Assembly: GCF_030440515.1 (NCBI RefSeq)
Contig: NZ_CP076543.1
Span: forward strand, 2,294,001 to 2,358,000
Length of the DNA stretch: 64,000 nucleotides
Reading direction: 5' to 3'
From: Streptomyces xanthophaeus
GTDB taxonomy: Bacteria; Actinomycetota; Actinomycetes; Streptomycetales; Streptomycetaceae
Of this stretch, positions 16,569 to 25,057 are shown in pieces. A model generated the notes under the pieces. It did no database searches. It saw only the letters and a list, made by a program, of their open reading frames with translations, and was not told where the DNA came from. A program made the position numbers and the translations under genes. Numbering within the stretch: position 1 is the first letter of the stretch; every line of letters starts with the position of its first letter.

Positions 16569-18071
16569 TCAGTGGGTCCGGCGGGCGGCGGCCGGGATGG
16601 CGTCGGCCAGGCGGTCGAGGACCGCCGCGGCCTGCTCGTCGGTCAGGGTCAGCGGGGGAAGGAGGCGCACCACCGCGCCGTGGCGGCCGCCGAGCTCGAC
16701 GATCAGGCCGCGGTCCAGGCACTCCTGGCGGACGGCGGCGGCGAGGGACGGTGCGGCGGCCCCGGTGTCGGGGTCGACGAGTTCGAGGCCGATCATCAGG
16801 CCCCGGCCGCGTACCTCTCCGATGCAGGGATGGCCGCAGGCCAGGCCGCGCAGGGCCGCCAGCATCCGTTCCCCCAGGGCGGCGGCGCGCTCCGCGAGCC
16901 GGTTCTCGCGGACGAAGGCGAGCGTGGCGGCGCCGGCGGCCATGGCGAGCTGGTTGCCGCGGAAGGTACCCGCGTGCGCGCCGGGGGCCCAGACGTCCAG
17001 GCCGGCCCGGTACACGATCACGGCGAGCGGCAGGCTTCCGCCGATCGCCTTGGAGAGGACCATGACGTCGGGCACGACCCCGGCGTGGTCGACTCCCCAG
17101 AAGGCACCGGTCCGGCCGACGCCCGTCTGCACCTCGTCGGCGATCAGCGGGATCCCCCGCGCCGCGGTGATCTCGCGCATCCTCCGCAGCCAGGCGTCCG
17201 GGGCGGGGATCACCCCGCCTTCGCCCTGCACGGGTTCGACGATCATGCCGGCGGGGGCGGGCACCCCGCCCTTCGGGTCGTCCAGCAGGTTCTCCGTCCA
17301 GCGCGCGGAGAGTTCGGCTCCCTCGGGGCCGCCGACGCCGAACGGGCAGCGGAGGTCCTGCGGGTACGGCAGCCGGGTCACCCGTACCCCGGTGGCACCT
17401 CCCGACGCGTCCAGGGCCCCGGCGGTCATGCCGTGGTAGGCACCGGTGAAGGCGAGCAGCCCGGGGCGTCCGGTCGCGGTGCGCACCAGTTTGAGGGCGG
17501 CCTCCACGGCGTCCGTACCGGCCGGTCCGCAGAACTGGATGCGCGCGTCGGCGGCCAGCGCGGGCGGCAGGTTGGCGAACAGCTCGGTGGTGAAGGCGTC
17601 CTTGACGGGGGTCGCGAGGTCCAGCACGTGCAGCGGGGCGCCCGAGTCGAGGACACCGCGGATGGCTTCGAGCACCACCGGGTGGTTGTGCCCGAGGGCG
17701 AGCGAGCCGGCGCCGGAGAGGCAGTCGAGGTAACGCCGCCCGTCGGCGCCCTCGATGGTCAGCCCGCGGGCCCGGACCGGGACGATGGGCAGCGAGCGCG
17801 CGTACGTCCGGGCGGCGGACTCCCGCTGCGCCTGTCTGCGCAGGATGCCCTCGGGGGCGGCGGAACCCCCCGGTCCACCGCTCACACCCGGACGGTTCGG
17901 ATTGACCGGGGCGTTCGGGATGTTCGGGGCGTCCGGAACCGATCCCCGGCTTCCCTGCGGAGGCACTTGAGGCGGGATCTCTGTCGCGGCCGCCGCCGCG
18001 GCCGGCTCGGTGACAGCCACGAGTGTCGGTCCTCCCGCACTGATTGCACTTCCGGATTGCGTCTCGAACAT
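16569..18071 (-). CDS. Diaminobutyrate-2-oxoglutarate aminotransferase-like enzyme (siderophore)
   Basis: This 500-residue class-III PLP aminotransferase is of the EctB/RhbA type, which makes L-2,4-diaminobutyrate from aspartate semialdehyde and glutamate. Landmarks are LSGAGSLALGHNHP, GAYHGMTAGALDASGG, the PLP-binding IADEVQTGVGRTG and the Lys in VLSKAIGG. The first 70 residues are a Pro/Ala-rich leader. The ATG at 18071 has GGGGGAG ahead of it. As first gene of the operon it should supply the diamine backbone, as RhbA does for rhizobactin 1021. The decarboxylase (RhbB) and hydroxylase (RhbE) counterparts are absent here, so the building block may stay a diamino acid or be finished by enzymes elsewhere. 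Confidence 0.88.
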   Translation of the reverse strand: MFETQSGSAISAGGPTLVAVTEPAAAAAATEIPPQVPPQGSRGSVPDAPNIPNAPVNPNRPGVSGGPGGSAAPEGILRRQAQRESAARTYARSLPIVPVRARGLTIEGADGRRYLDCLSGAGSLALGHNHPVVLEAIRGVLDSGAPLHVLDLATPVKDAFTTELFANLPPALAADARIQFCGPAGTDAVEAALKLVRTATGRPGLLAFTGAYHGMTAGALDASGGATGVRVTRLPYPQDLRCPFGVGGPEGAELSARWTENLLDDPKGGVPAPAGMIVEPVQGEGGVIPAPDAWLRRMREITAARGIPLIADEVQTGVGRTGAFWGVDHAGVVPDVMVLSKAIGGSLPLAVIVYRAGLDVWAPGAHAGTFRGNQLAMAAGAATLAFVRENRLAERAAALGERMLAALRGLACGHPCIGEVRGRGLMIGLELVDPDTGAAAPSLAAAVRQECLDRGLIVELGGRHGAVVRLLPPLTLTDEQAAAVLDRLADAIPAAARRTH

Positions 18072-18258
18072 GAACGCTGCTCCCCCATCCCCCGTACGTA
18101 CCAACGACGGTGACGGCGAGGGATCACGGGTTGACTCAAGATCCTTGTCCCGCAAGGGGAGAACGCCAGGAACCGCAGCCCCGGCCTGTGTCGTCCTCGG
18201 CGACAGCGGCATAGTGGGGGGCTACTCCACTCCTCGAACTCCCAGGGGGACCAACGAC

Positions 18259-19428
18259 ATGCGACCGAACCGACCGGTCACCGCGATTCTGTGCGCGGCC
18301 ACGCTCGCGCTGACCGCGGCTGCCTGCGGCCCCGGCGACGGGGAGGCCGGCGGCGACGCCAAGCCGACCGTGGCCGGGAGCCTGCCGGGCCAGGATGCGA
18401 TCAAGATCCCGGACCAGCTCAAGGACAAGCTCAAGGAGCACGGAATAGACCTGGAGAAGTGGAAGGGGGGTGAGTGGAAGAACTGGAAGCAGGAGGACTG
18501 GCTCCGCGAGGCGGGCGACTACATCAACCCGGTCATCGAAGGCCTGTGGGACCCGGACCGCATGCGTGACGCCGAGCAGCCGCAGCGCCCGGCCGTCGAC
18601 CCTGACGCGGGCAAGGACCAGGGCGTCACCGACCCGACCCCGGCCCCGGTGGCGGCCAAGCAGGCCGCCCCGCCCTACCACACGAGCGTTCCGGCGTCCG
18701 GCAAGGTGTTCTTCGACGGCCCCGAGGGCTCGATGGTCTGCTCGGCGACCGTGATCAAGGACCCGGCCCACCCCGGCAAGTCCAACATGGTCTGGACCGC
18801 GGGCCACTGCGTCCACGCGGGCAAGGCCGGCGGCTGGTACCGCAACATCGCCTTCGTCCCGTCCTACAACAACGCGGGCAAGCCGGCGGCGCAGCTCAAG
18901 GGCGCGCCCCGCGAGACGGTGGCCCCGTACGGCGTCTGGTGGAGCGACTGGGCGCAGACCTCCGACCAGTGGATCGCGACCGGCGGTCCGACCGGCGGCG
19001 CTGGTGCCCCGTACGACTTCGCGGTGCTGCACGTGGCGCCCGAGAAGGGCAGCAAGAAGTCCCTGGAGGAGACGGTCGGTTCGGCGCTCCCGGTGGAGTT
19101 CAACGCGCAGGCCGTGCCGAAGGTCGCGAGCATCACGGCGACCGGCTACCCGGCGGCGGCTCCCTTCGACGGCCAGCGCGCCTTCCAGTGCACGGACAGG
19201 CCGGGCCGGCTGTCCCTGAACGCGAACGACCCGGTGATGTACCGCATCGGCTGCACCATGACCGGCGGTGCCTCCGGTGGCGGCTGGGTCACGGCGGGCT
19301 CCGACGGCAAGCCGGCGCTGGTGTCGAACACCTCGATCGGCCCGGCCAAGGCGGGCTGGCTGGCCGGACCCCGGCTGGGTCCGGAGGCGAAGGGCATCTT
19401 CGACGCCGTCAGCGCCAAGTTCAAGTAG
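18259..19428 (+). CDS. Secreted trypsin-like serine protease (lipoprotein)
   Basis: This 389-residue protein has a lipoprotein signal peptide (hydrophobic AILCAATLALTAAAC, lipid Cys23) and an S1-type peptidase domain. The triad can be read as His183 (TAGHCV), Asp253 (PYDFAVL) and Ser339 (GGASGGG), with a probable disulfide pair Cys161/Cys184. Residues 45-130 form a charged, Trp/Lys-rich pro-region. The ATG at 18259 is chosen because it opens the signal peptide and follows AGGGGGA; the frame is open further upstream but crosses the divergent aminotransferase promoter. It probably acts outside the cell, anchored to the membrane. Substrate unknown. Confidence 0.88.
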   Translation: MRPNRPVTAILCAATLALTAAACGPGDGEAGGDAKPTVAGSLPGQDAIKIPDQLKDKLKEHGIDLEKWKGGEWKNWKQEDWLREAGDYINPVIEGLWDPDRMRDAEQPQRPAVDPDAGKDQGVTDPTPAPVAAKQAAPPYHTSVPASGKVFFDGPEGSMVCSATVIKDPAHPGKSNMVWTAGHCVHAGKAGGWYRNIAFVPSYNNAGKPAAQLKGAPRETVAPYGVWWSDWAQTSDQWIATGGPTGGAGAPYDFAVLHVAPEKGSKKSLEETVGSALPVEFNAQAVPKVASITATGYPAAAPFDGQRAFQCTDRPGRLSLNANDPVMYRIGCTMTGGASGGGWVTAGSDGKPALVSNTSIGPAKAGWLAGPRLGPEAKGIFDAVSAKFK

Positions 19429-19471
19429 TTCGAGCGGTTCGAGTAGCCCCGGACCCTGAGCATGACCGAAC

Positions 19472-19508
19472 GGCTGAGGCCCCCCTGCACCGCAGGGGGG
19501 CCTCAGCC
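19472..19508. terminator. Bidirectional terminator between protease and hflX genes
   Basis: A perfect 17-bp stem (GGCTGAGGCCCCCCTGC and its complement) with a 3-nt loop lies between the two converging genes, 44 bp from either stop codon. It should terminate both transcripts. Confidence 0.9.
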
Positions 19509-19551
19509 GTCACACCGTCAAGCTCTCAAGCCGTCGGGCACGCTCGCACAC

Positions 19552-21057
19552 TCAGCGCTTCGCCAGCGCGTACGGCGCCAGGTCCGCCGCCAGTTCCTGG
19601 TGGACCCGCGCCTTGAGCAGGGTGCCGTCCGGGGTGTGCTCCTCGGAGATCACCTCGCCCTCGGCGTGCGCCTTGGCGACCAGCGAGCCGCGCGTGTACG
19701 GCACCATGGCCTCCACCTCGACCTCGGGCCGCGGCAGCTCGGAGTCGATGAGCGCGAGGAGTTCCTCGATGCCCATGCCCGTCCGCGCCGAGACGGCGAT
19801 GGAGTGCCGCTCGATCCGCAGCAGCCGCTGCAGGACGAGCGGATCCGCGGCGTCCGCCTTGTTGATCACGACGATCTCGGGCACGTTCACCGCGCCGACC
19901 TCGCGGATCACCTCGCGCACCGCCGCCAGCTGCTCCTCCGGCGCCGGGTGCGAACCGTCCACGATGTGCAGGATCAGGTCGGAGTCCCCGACCTCCTCCA
20001 TCGTGGAGCGGAACGCCTCGACCAGGTGGTGGGGCAGGTGCCGGACGAAGCCGACCGTGTCGGCCAGGGTGTAGACCCGGCCGCTCGGCGTCTCGGCCCG
20101 GCGCACGGTCGGGTCGAGGGTGGCGAACAGCGCGTTCTCCACCAGCACGCCCGCGCCCGTGAGGCGGTTGAGCAGCGAGGACTTGCCGGCGTTGGTGTAA
20201 CCGGCGATGGCGACCGAGGGCACCTTGTTGCGGCGCCGTTCCTGCCGCTTGATGTCACGGCCGGTCTTCATCTCCGCGATCTCCCGGCGCATCTTCGCCA
20301 TCTTCTCGCGGATCCGTCGCCGGTCGGTCTCGATCTTGGTCTCACCGGGGCCTCGCGTGGCCATGCCGCCACCGCCGCCGCCACCCATCTGGCGGGACAG
20401 CGAGGCACCCCAGCCGCGCAGTCGCGGCAGCATGTACTGCATCTGCGCGAGTGCGACCTGCGCCTTGCCCTCTCGGGACTTGGCGTGCTGGGCGAAGATG
20501 TCGAGGATCAGCGCGGTCCGGTCGACCACCTTCACCTTGACGACGTCTTCGAGGGCGATGAGCTGGCCGGGGCTGAGCTCACCGTCGCACACGACGGTGT
20601 CGGCGCCGCTCTCCATGACGATGTCACGCAGCTCGCGCGCCTTGCCCGACCCGATGAAGGTGGCGGGGTCCGGCTTGTCACGGCGCTGGATGACACCGTC
20701 GAGTACGAGGGCACCCGCCGTCTCCGCGAGGGCGGCGAGCTCCGCGAGGGAGTTCTCCGCGTCGTTCACCGTGCCGGAGGTCCAGACACCGACGAGAACG
20801 ACGCGCTCCAGGCGCAGCTGCCGGTACTCGACCTCGGTGACGTCTTCGAGCTCGGTGGAGAGGCCGGCCACGCGGCGCAGGGCCGCGCGCTCGGAGCGTT
20901 CGAACTGCTCGCCGTCCCGGTCTCCGTCGACCTCGTGGCTCCAGGCGACGTCCTCTTCCATCAGGGCATCGGCCCGAAGGCTCTCGGTGAAGCTCTGCGA
21001 GTCCCGCACGTCCTGTGCGTCCCGCGCGTCCTGGGAAGGGGAAGAAGAGGAGGTCAT
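19552..21057 (-). CDS. hflX: Ribosome-associated GTPase HflX
   Basis: HflX binds the 50S subunit and splits stalled or stressed ribosomes. The 501-residue protein has the N-terminal HflX domain (VLVGVWTSGTVNDAE, then FIGSGKARELRD), a glycine-rich linker (MGGGGGGGMATRGPGETKIE) and a GTPase domain: G1 GYTNAGKSSL, G3 DTVGF, G4 NKAD. The N-terminal 60 residues are acidic and family-variable. The ATG at 21057 has AAGGATCC ahead of it. It is followed on the opposite strand by a protease gene across a strong terminator. A dyad upstream may regulate it. Confidence 0.96.
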   Translation of the reverse strand: MTSSSSPSQDARDAQDVRDSQSFTESLRADALMEEDVAWSHEVDGDRDGEQFERSERAALRRVAGLSTELEDVTEVEYRQLRLERVVLVGVWTSGTVNDAENSLAELAALAETAGALVLDGVIQRRDKPDPATFIGSGKARELRDIVMESGADTVVCDGELSPGQLIALEDVVKVKVVDRTALILDIFAQHAKSREGKAQVALAQMQYMLPRLRGWGASLSRQMGGGGGGGMATRGPGETKIETDRRRIREKMAKMRREIAEMKTGRDIKRQERRRNKVPSVAIAGYTNAGKSSLLNRLTGAGVLVENALFATLDPTVRRAETPSGRVYTLADTVGFVRHLPHHLVEAFRSTMEEVGDSDLILHIVDGSHPAPEEQLAAVREVIREVGAVNVPEIVVINKADAADPLVLQRLLRIERHSIAVSARTGMGIEELLALIDSELPRPEVEVEAMVPYTRGSLVAKAHAEGEVISEEHTPDGTLLKARVHQELAADLAPYALAKR

Positions 21058-21084
21058 TGGATCCTTACGTCGATTCGAATAGCA

Positions 21085-21117
21085 GTGTCACGTTAACTGT
21101 CACGTCCAACGTGTCAC
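21085..21117 (-). promoter_or_regulatory. Inverted repeat upstream of hflX
   Basis: GTGTCACGTT and AACGTGTCAC (9 of 10 complementary) flank a 13-bp spacer that contains a further copy of TGTCACGT. It lies 28-60 bp ahead of the hflX start, where a promoter is expected. No regulator is identified. Confidence 0.4.
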
Positions 21118-21184
21118 ACGGCCGGGGGATTCCCCACGCGGCCCCGTCGATGGTGACATGCCCGTTCCTCGGCGGTCACACCCT

Positions 21185-22741
21185 TTATCGGGTGCTCCCG
21201 TCCGCCGCGGCCTTGCCGGAGGCCGGATCCGCCGCGGCCCTGCCGGAGGCCGCCTTGCCACTCCACTCCGGGTGACCGGGCATCGGCGGGGTCGTGGCCC
21301 CGTACAGCCAGGGCTCCAGGAAGGCCGTGAGGTCGCGGCCCGCCTCCTGCGAGGCCAGGCGTACGAAGTCGGCCGTCCCCGCGATCCCGTCCCGGTTCTC
21401 CGTGACCCAGCGCCGCTCGGTCTTCTCGAAGGCCTCGGTGCCGATCTCCTGCCGCAGGGCGTAGAGGATCAGTGCGGACCCGTCGTAGACCACCGGCCGG
21501 AACAGCCCGATCTTCTCGCCCGGTGCGGCCGCCTTCGGGGCGGCCGGCGGACCGCCCGCAGCCCGCCACTGGTCGGAGCGCTGGTACGCCTCGTGCATGC
21601 GCCGCTCCAGGGAGTACTTGCCGAGGCCGTCCGCGTACAGGGCCTCGTACCAGGTGGCGTGTCCCTCGTTGAGCCACAGGTCGGACCAGGTCCGCGGGGT
21701 GACGCTGTCGCCGAACCACTGGTGGGCGAGCTCGTGGACCATCACGGACTCGACGTACCACTCGGGGTAGCCCTCGCCCGCGAACAGGTTGCTCTCGAAG
21801 AGCGAGAGGGTCTGCGTCTCCAGCTCGAAGCCGGTCGTGGCCCGTGCGATCAGCACCCCGTAGTTCTCGAAGGGGTAGCGGCCGACCCGCTCCTCCATCC
21901 ACTCGATGTGGCCCGCGGTCTTCTTGAGCCAGGGGTCCAGCCGCTTCCGGTCCTGGGCGGGCACCACGTCGCGCAGCGGCAGCCCGTGCGGTCCGGTGCC
22001 GTGCACGACCTCGGAGCGGCCCACCGAGACCTGGGCCAGCTCGGTGGCCATCGGGTGCCGGGTCCGGTAGGTCCAGGTCGTCGTGGGGCCGAGCCGCACG
22101 GCGGGGGCCACCGGTTCCCCGTTGGCGACGGCCGTGAGGCCGGCCGGGGCGGTGATCCGGAAGGTGAAGATCGCCTTGTCGGCGGGGTGGTCGTTGCAGG
22201 GGAAGACGCGGTGGGCGGCGTCCGCCTGGTTGGCCATGGCCAGGCCGTCCTCCGTGGGCACCCAGCCGCCGTCGCCGCGGCCGCGCGGATCGCTGGTGTG
22301 CCGGATGGTGATGTGCAGCGGCATGTTGTCCGCCACCGGGCGCGCGGGCGTGAGGACCAGGTCCTCCGCCACGCTCTCGAACCGCGCCGGCTCCCCGTTG
22401 ACCTCGGCGGACGCCACCTTGCCGTGGGTGAAGTCCAGATTGATGTGCTCCAGCCGCTCCAGGGCGCGGGCGTCGATGACGGTGACCGCGTCGAGCGGGC
22501 TCAGGTTGTCCTTGTAGGCGAAGGACAGGTCGTACGAGAGCACGTCGTACCCGGGGTTCCCGAGCTCCGGGAAGAGCCGGTCGCCGATGCCCAGCGGCTT
22601 CGGCGGGGGCAGGACGGCGGCGACGAGGGTGAGGGAGGCCGCGGCGAGCAGGGTGGCGCGCAGGCGCGGGGAGGAGAGCTGCATCCACCACCGCTTACCA
22701 GCGCCCGCCGCACGGCCGCGTACGACGCGCGACGAGTCCAC
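21185..22741 (-). CDS. Secreted M1 family zinc metallopeptidase
   Basis: This 518-residue protein is an M1 (aminopeptidase N-like) metallopeptidase. The zinc motif is HELAHQW (His336, Glu337, His340) with the third ligand Glu359 in LWLNEGHATW; a GXMEN-like segment appears as TTGFELETQ. An N-terminal hydrophobic segment (about 28-44) after basic residues suggests export. It lacks the long C-terminal helical domain of PepN, so it is a short secreted form. The GTG at 22741 has GGAAGG ahead; an alternative ATG at 22684 would still leave a signal-like segment. The C-terminus ends in two Ala/Gly-rich 9-residue repeats. It lies between hflX and rshA, all on the minus strand. Confidence 0.88.
   Translation of the reverse strand: MDSSRVVRGRAAGAGKRWWMQLSSPRLRATLLAAASLTLVAAVLPPPKPLGIGDRLFPELGNPGYDVLSYDLSFAYKDNLSPLDAVTVIDARALERLEHINLDFTHGKVASAEVNGEPARFESVAEDLVLTPARPVADNMPLHITIRHTSDPRGRGDGGWVPTEDGLAMANQADAAHRVFPCNDHPADKAIFTFRITAPAGLTAVANGEPVAPAVRLGPTTTWTYRTRHPMATELAQVSVGRSEVVHGTGPHGLPLRDVVPAQDRKRLDPWLKKTAGHIEWMEERVGRYPFENYGVLIARATTGFELETQTLSLFESNLFAGEGYPEWYVESVMVHELAHQWFGDSVTPRTWSDLWLNEGHATWYEALYADGLGKYSLERRMHEAYQRSDQWRAAGGPPAAPKAAAPGEKIGLFRPVVYDGSALILYALRQEIGTEAFEKTERRWVTENRDGIAGTADFVRLASQEAGRDLTAFLEPWLYGATTPPMPGHPEWSGKAASGRAAADPASGKAAADGSTR
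21201..21254. repeat. 27-bp tandem duplication in the M1 peptidase C-terminus
   Basis: Two copies of a 27-bp unit, differing at only a few bases, encode ASGRAAADP and ASGKAAADG at the end of the peptidase. The reading frame is kept. Confidence 0.85.
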
Positions 22742-22826
22742 CCGAACGGGGCCTTCCGGAGTCGTTCCGGCCTACGTCCGCACCGGCCTATGTCCGCACC
22801 GGCTTGTGTCCGCACCCGCGCCCGGC

Positions 22827-24917
22827 CTAGACCCGGCTGACGTCGTACACCCCCGGTACGTCCCGCATCGCCCGCATCAGCGCGGGCAGCCCGGCCGCGT
22901 CCGGCAGCTGCAGGGTGTAGCTGTGCCGGACCCGCTGCTCGACCGGCGGTTCCACGGTCGCGGAGACCACCTCGACCCCCTCGCGGGCGATCGCCTCGGT
23001 CAGATCGGCCAGCAGATGCGGGCGGCCGAACGATTCAGCGAGCAGGGTGACCCGGACGTCCGCCGTGGCCCGCCAGTGCACGGCGACGGAGGTACGCCCC
23101 ACCGCCCGCATCTGTGCCACCGCCGCGCAGTGGACGCGGTGCACGGTGACGGCCCCGCCGCGAACCAGGAAGCCGGCGACGGCGTCCGGCGGCACCGGGG
23201 TGCAGCATCCCGCCAGTCGCACGGTGGCGTCCGGCAGATCGGCGACCGCGTTGCCCCCGCCGCCGCGGGCCCCGACCACCGACAGCGGCGCCCGGGCGGC
23301 CGAGGTCGTGGCCATGGCCCGGTCGGGGTGGGCTTCGAGCCAGCTGCTGATGGCGATCCGGGCCGCGGGGGTCCGCGCGTGGTCCAGCCACTCGGCGGCG
23401 GGTCCGGAGGAGGCGTCCTGGGCGAGCAGCAGCTGGACGGTGTCCCCGTCGGACAGCGGGGAGGACAGGGAGGTCAGGCGCCCGTTGACGCGGGCGCCGA
23501 TACAGCCGTGGGCCGCCTCGCCGTGCTGCGCGTAGGCGGCGTCGATACAGCTGGCCCCGGCCGGCAGGCTGATGGTGCCGGTGGCGCTGCCGTCCTCCCG
23601 GAACACGGTGATCTCCCGGTCCTGGGCCAGCTCCGCCCGGAGCACGGTCCAGAAGGTGTCGGGATCGGGCGCGGACTGCTGCCAGTCGAGCAGCCGGGAC
23701 AGCCAGCCGGGCCGCGTGGGGTCCACACGCTCCTCGTCCGGGTCGGTGGCGGCGTCGGGGGTCGCGGTGGCGTAGGGATTGCCGAGGGCGACCACACCGG
23801 CCTCGGCGACACGGTGCATCTGCCGGGTCCGCACGATGACCTCGGCCACGTAGCCCTCGGGGGTGGCGACGGCGGTGTGCAGCGACTGGTAGAGATTGAA
23901 CTTCGGGGCGGCGATGAAGTCCTTGAACTCCGAGACGACCGGGGTGAAGCAGGTGTGCATCTCGCCGAGCACGGCGTAACAGTCGGCGTTCTCACCGACG
24001 AGGACGAGGATGCGGCCGAAGTCGGAGCCGCGCAGTTCGCCGCGGGTGCGGGCGATGCGGTGTACGGAAACGAAGTGCCGGGGCCGGACCTGTACTTCGG
24101 CGGCGATGCCTGCATCGCGCAGGACGCCGCGTACGGAGTCGGCGATGGCGGGCAGCGGGTCGCGTTCCCCGGCGTGGGCGGCGATGAGCGCGCGGGTGGT
24201 CTCGTACTCCTCGGGGTGCAGGATCGCGAAGACGAGGTCTTCCAGCTCGGTCTTGAGGGCCTGCACGCCGAGCCGTTCGGCCAGCGGGATGAGGACGTCG
24301 CGGGTGACCTTGGCGATGCGGGCCTGCTTCTCGGGGCGCATCACGCCCAGGGTGCGCATGTTGTGCAGCCGGTCGGCGAGTTTGATGGACATGACGCGGA
24401 CGTCGTTGCCGGTGGCGACGAGCATCTTGCGGAAGGTCTCGGGTTCGGCGGCGGCGCCGTAGTCGATCTTCTCCACCTTGGTGACGCCGTCGACGATGAA
24501 GCACACCTCGTCGCCGAACTCCGCCCGGACCTGATCGAGGGTCACGTCGGTGTCCTCGACGGTGTCGTGGAGCAGAGAGGCCGTCAAGGTGGTTGTCTCG
24601 GCGCCGAGTTCGGCGAGGATCAGAGTGACGGCGAGTGGATGTGTGATGTACGGCTCACCACTTTTTCGCATCTGACCCCGGTGCGAGGTCTCCGCGAGGA
24701 GATACGCGCGGCGCAGAATGGACAAATCGGCGTCCGGGTGGTGGGCGCGGTGTGCCTCGGCCACGTGGCCGATCGCGTCCGGAAGCCGGTCTCGCGACGT
24801 CGGCCCGAGCAGGGCCGCGCGCCCGAGCCGGCGCAGATCGAGCCTGGTCCGCCCCCGTCTGCGGAGCTCAGGGCGCGCTTCGGGGTGTGCTTCGGGGTTC
24901 GTGGCCTCTGCACTCAT
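22827..24917 (-). CDS. rshA: RelA/SpoT homolog, (p)ppGpp synthetase/hydrolase RshA
   Basis: Bifunctional-type RSH enzyme of 696 residues controlling (p)ppGpp. The HD hydrolase domain is intact: His79, His93, His117-Asp118 (LLHDTVEDT) and a later Asp in KLADRLHNMRTL. The synthetase domain has the FNLYQSLHTAV and AEVIVRTRQMH motifs, but the region equivalent to the GTP-binding Asp reads RGSDFGRILVL, which departs from the usual form, and the HW-YK end of the domain is missing. TGS (near 490) and ACT (last 75 residues) domains follow. The ATG at 24917 has GGAGGTG ahead. This is the S. coelicolor rshA type, distinct from relA. Synthetase strength cannot be judged from sequence. Confidence 0.93.
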   Translation of the reverse strand: MSAEATNPEAHPEARPELRRRGRTRLDLRRLGRAALLGPTSRDRLPDAIGHVAEAHRAHHPDADLSILRRAYLLAETSHRGQMRKSGEPYITHPLAVTLILAELGAETTTLTASLLHDTVEDTDVTLDQVRAEFGDEVCFIVDGVTKVEKIDYGAAAEPETFRKMLVATGNDVRVMSIKLADRLHNMRTLGVMRPEKQARIAKVTRDVLIPLAERLGVQALKTELEDLVFAILHPEEYETTRALIAAHAGERDPLPAIADSVRGVLRDAGIAAEVQVRPRHFVSVHRIARTRGELRGSDFGRILVLVGENADCYAVLGEMHTCFTPVVSEFKDFIAAPKFNLYQSLHTAVATPEGYVAEVIVRTRQMHRVAEAGVVALGNPYATATPDAATDPDEERVDPTRPGWLSRLLDWQQSAPDPDTFWTVLRAELAQDREITVFREDGSATGTISLPAGASCIDAAYAQHGEAAHGCIGARVNGRLTSLSSPLSDGDTVQLLLAQDASSGPAAEWLDHARTPAARIAISSWLEAHPDRAMATTSAARAPLSVVGARGGGGNAVADLPDATVRLAGCCTPVPPDAVAGFLVRGGAVTVHRVHCAAVAQMRAVGRTSVAVHWRATADVRVTLLAESFGRPHLLADLTEAIAREGVEVVSATVEPPVEQRVRHSYTLQLPDAAGLPALMRAMRDVPGVYDVSRV

Positions 24918-25057
24918 GGGCACCTCCGGCGGCTTCGACCGGCGGTGGTGGGCATGGGGTGAGCCCTCAGGGCCGGTGCCTGATATTACCGACCCCACCA
25001 CGTGGCGCAGTCCACCTCTCGCTCAGCGTGAAACGGATCACCCGTTAGAGGGAAGCT

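Noticed and set aside
18072..18258. Iron-regulator (DmdR/IdeR) box ahead of the siderophore operon
   Set aside because: No sequence close to TTAGGTTAGGCTAACCTAA was found in the divergent region or within the operon gaps.
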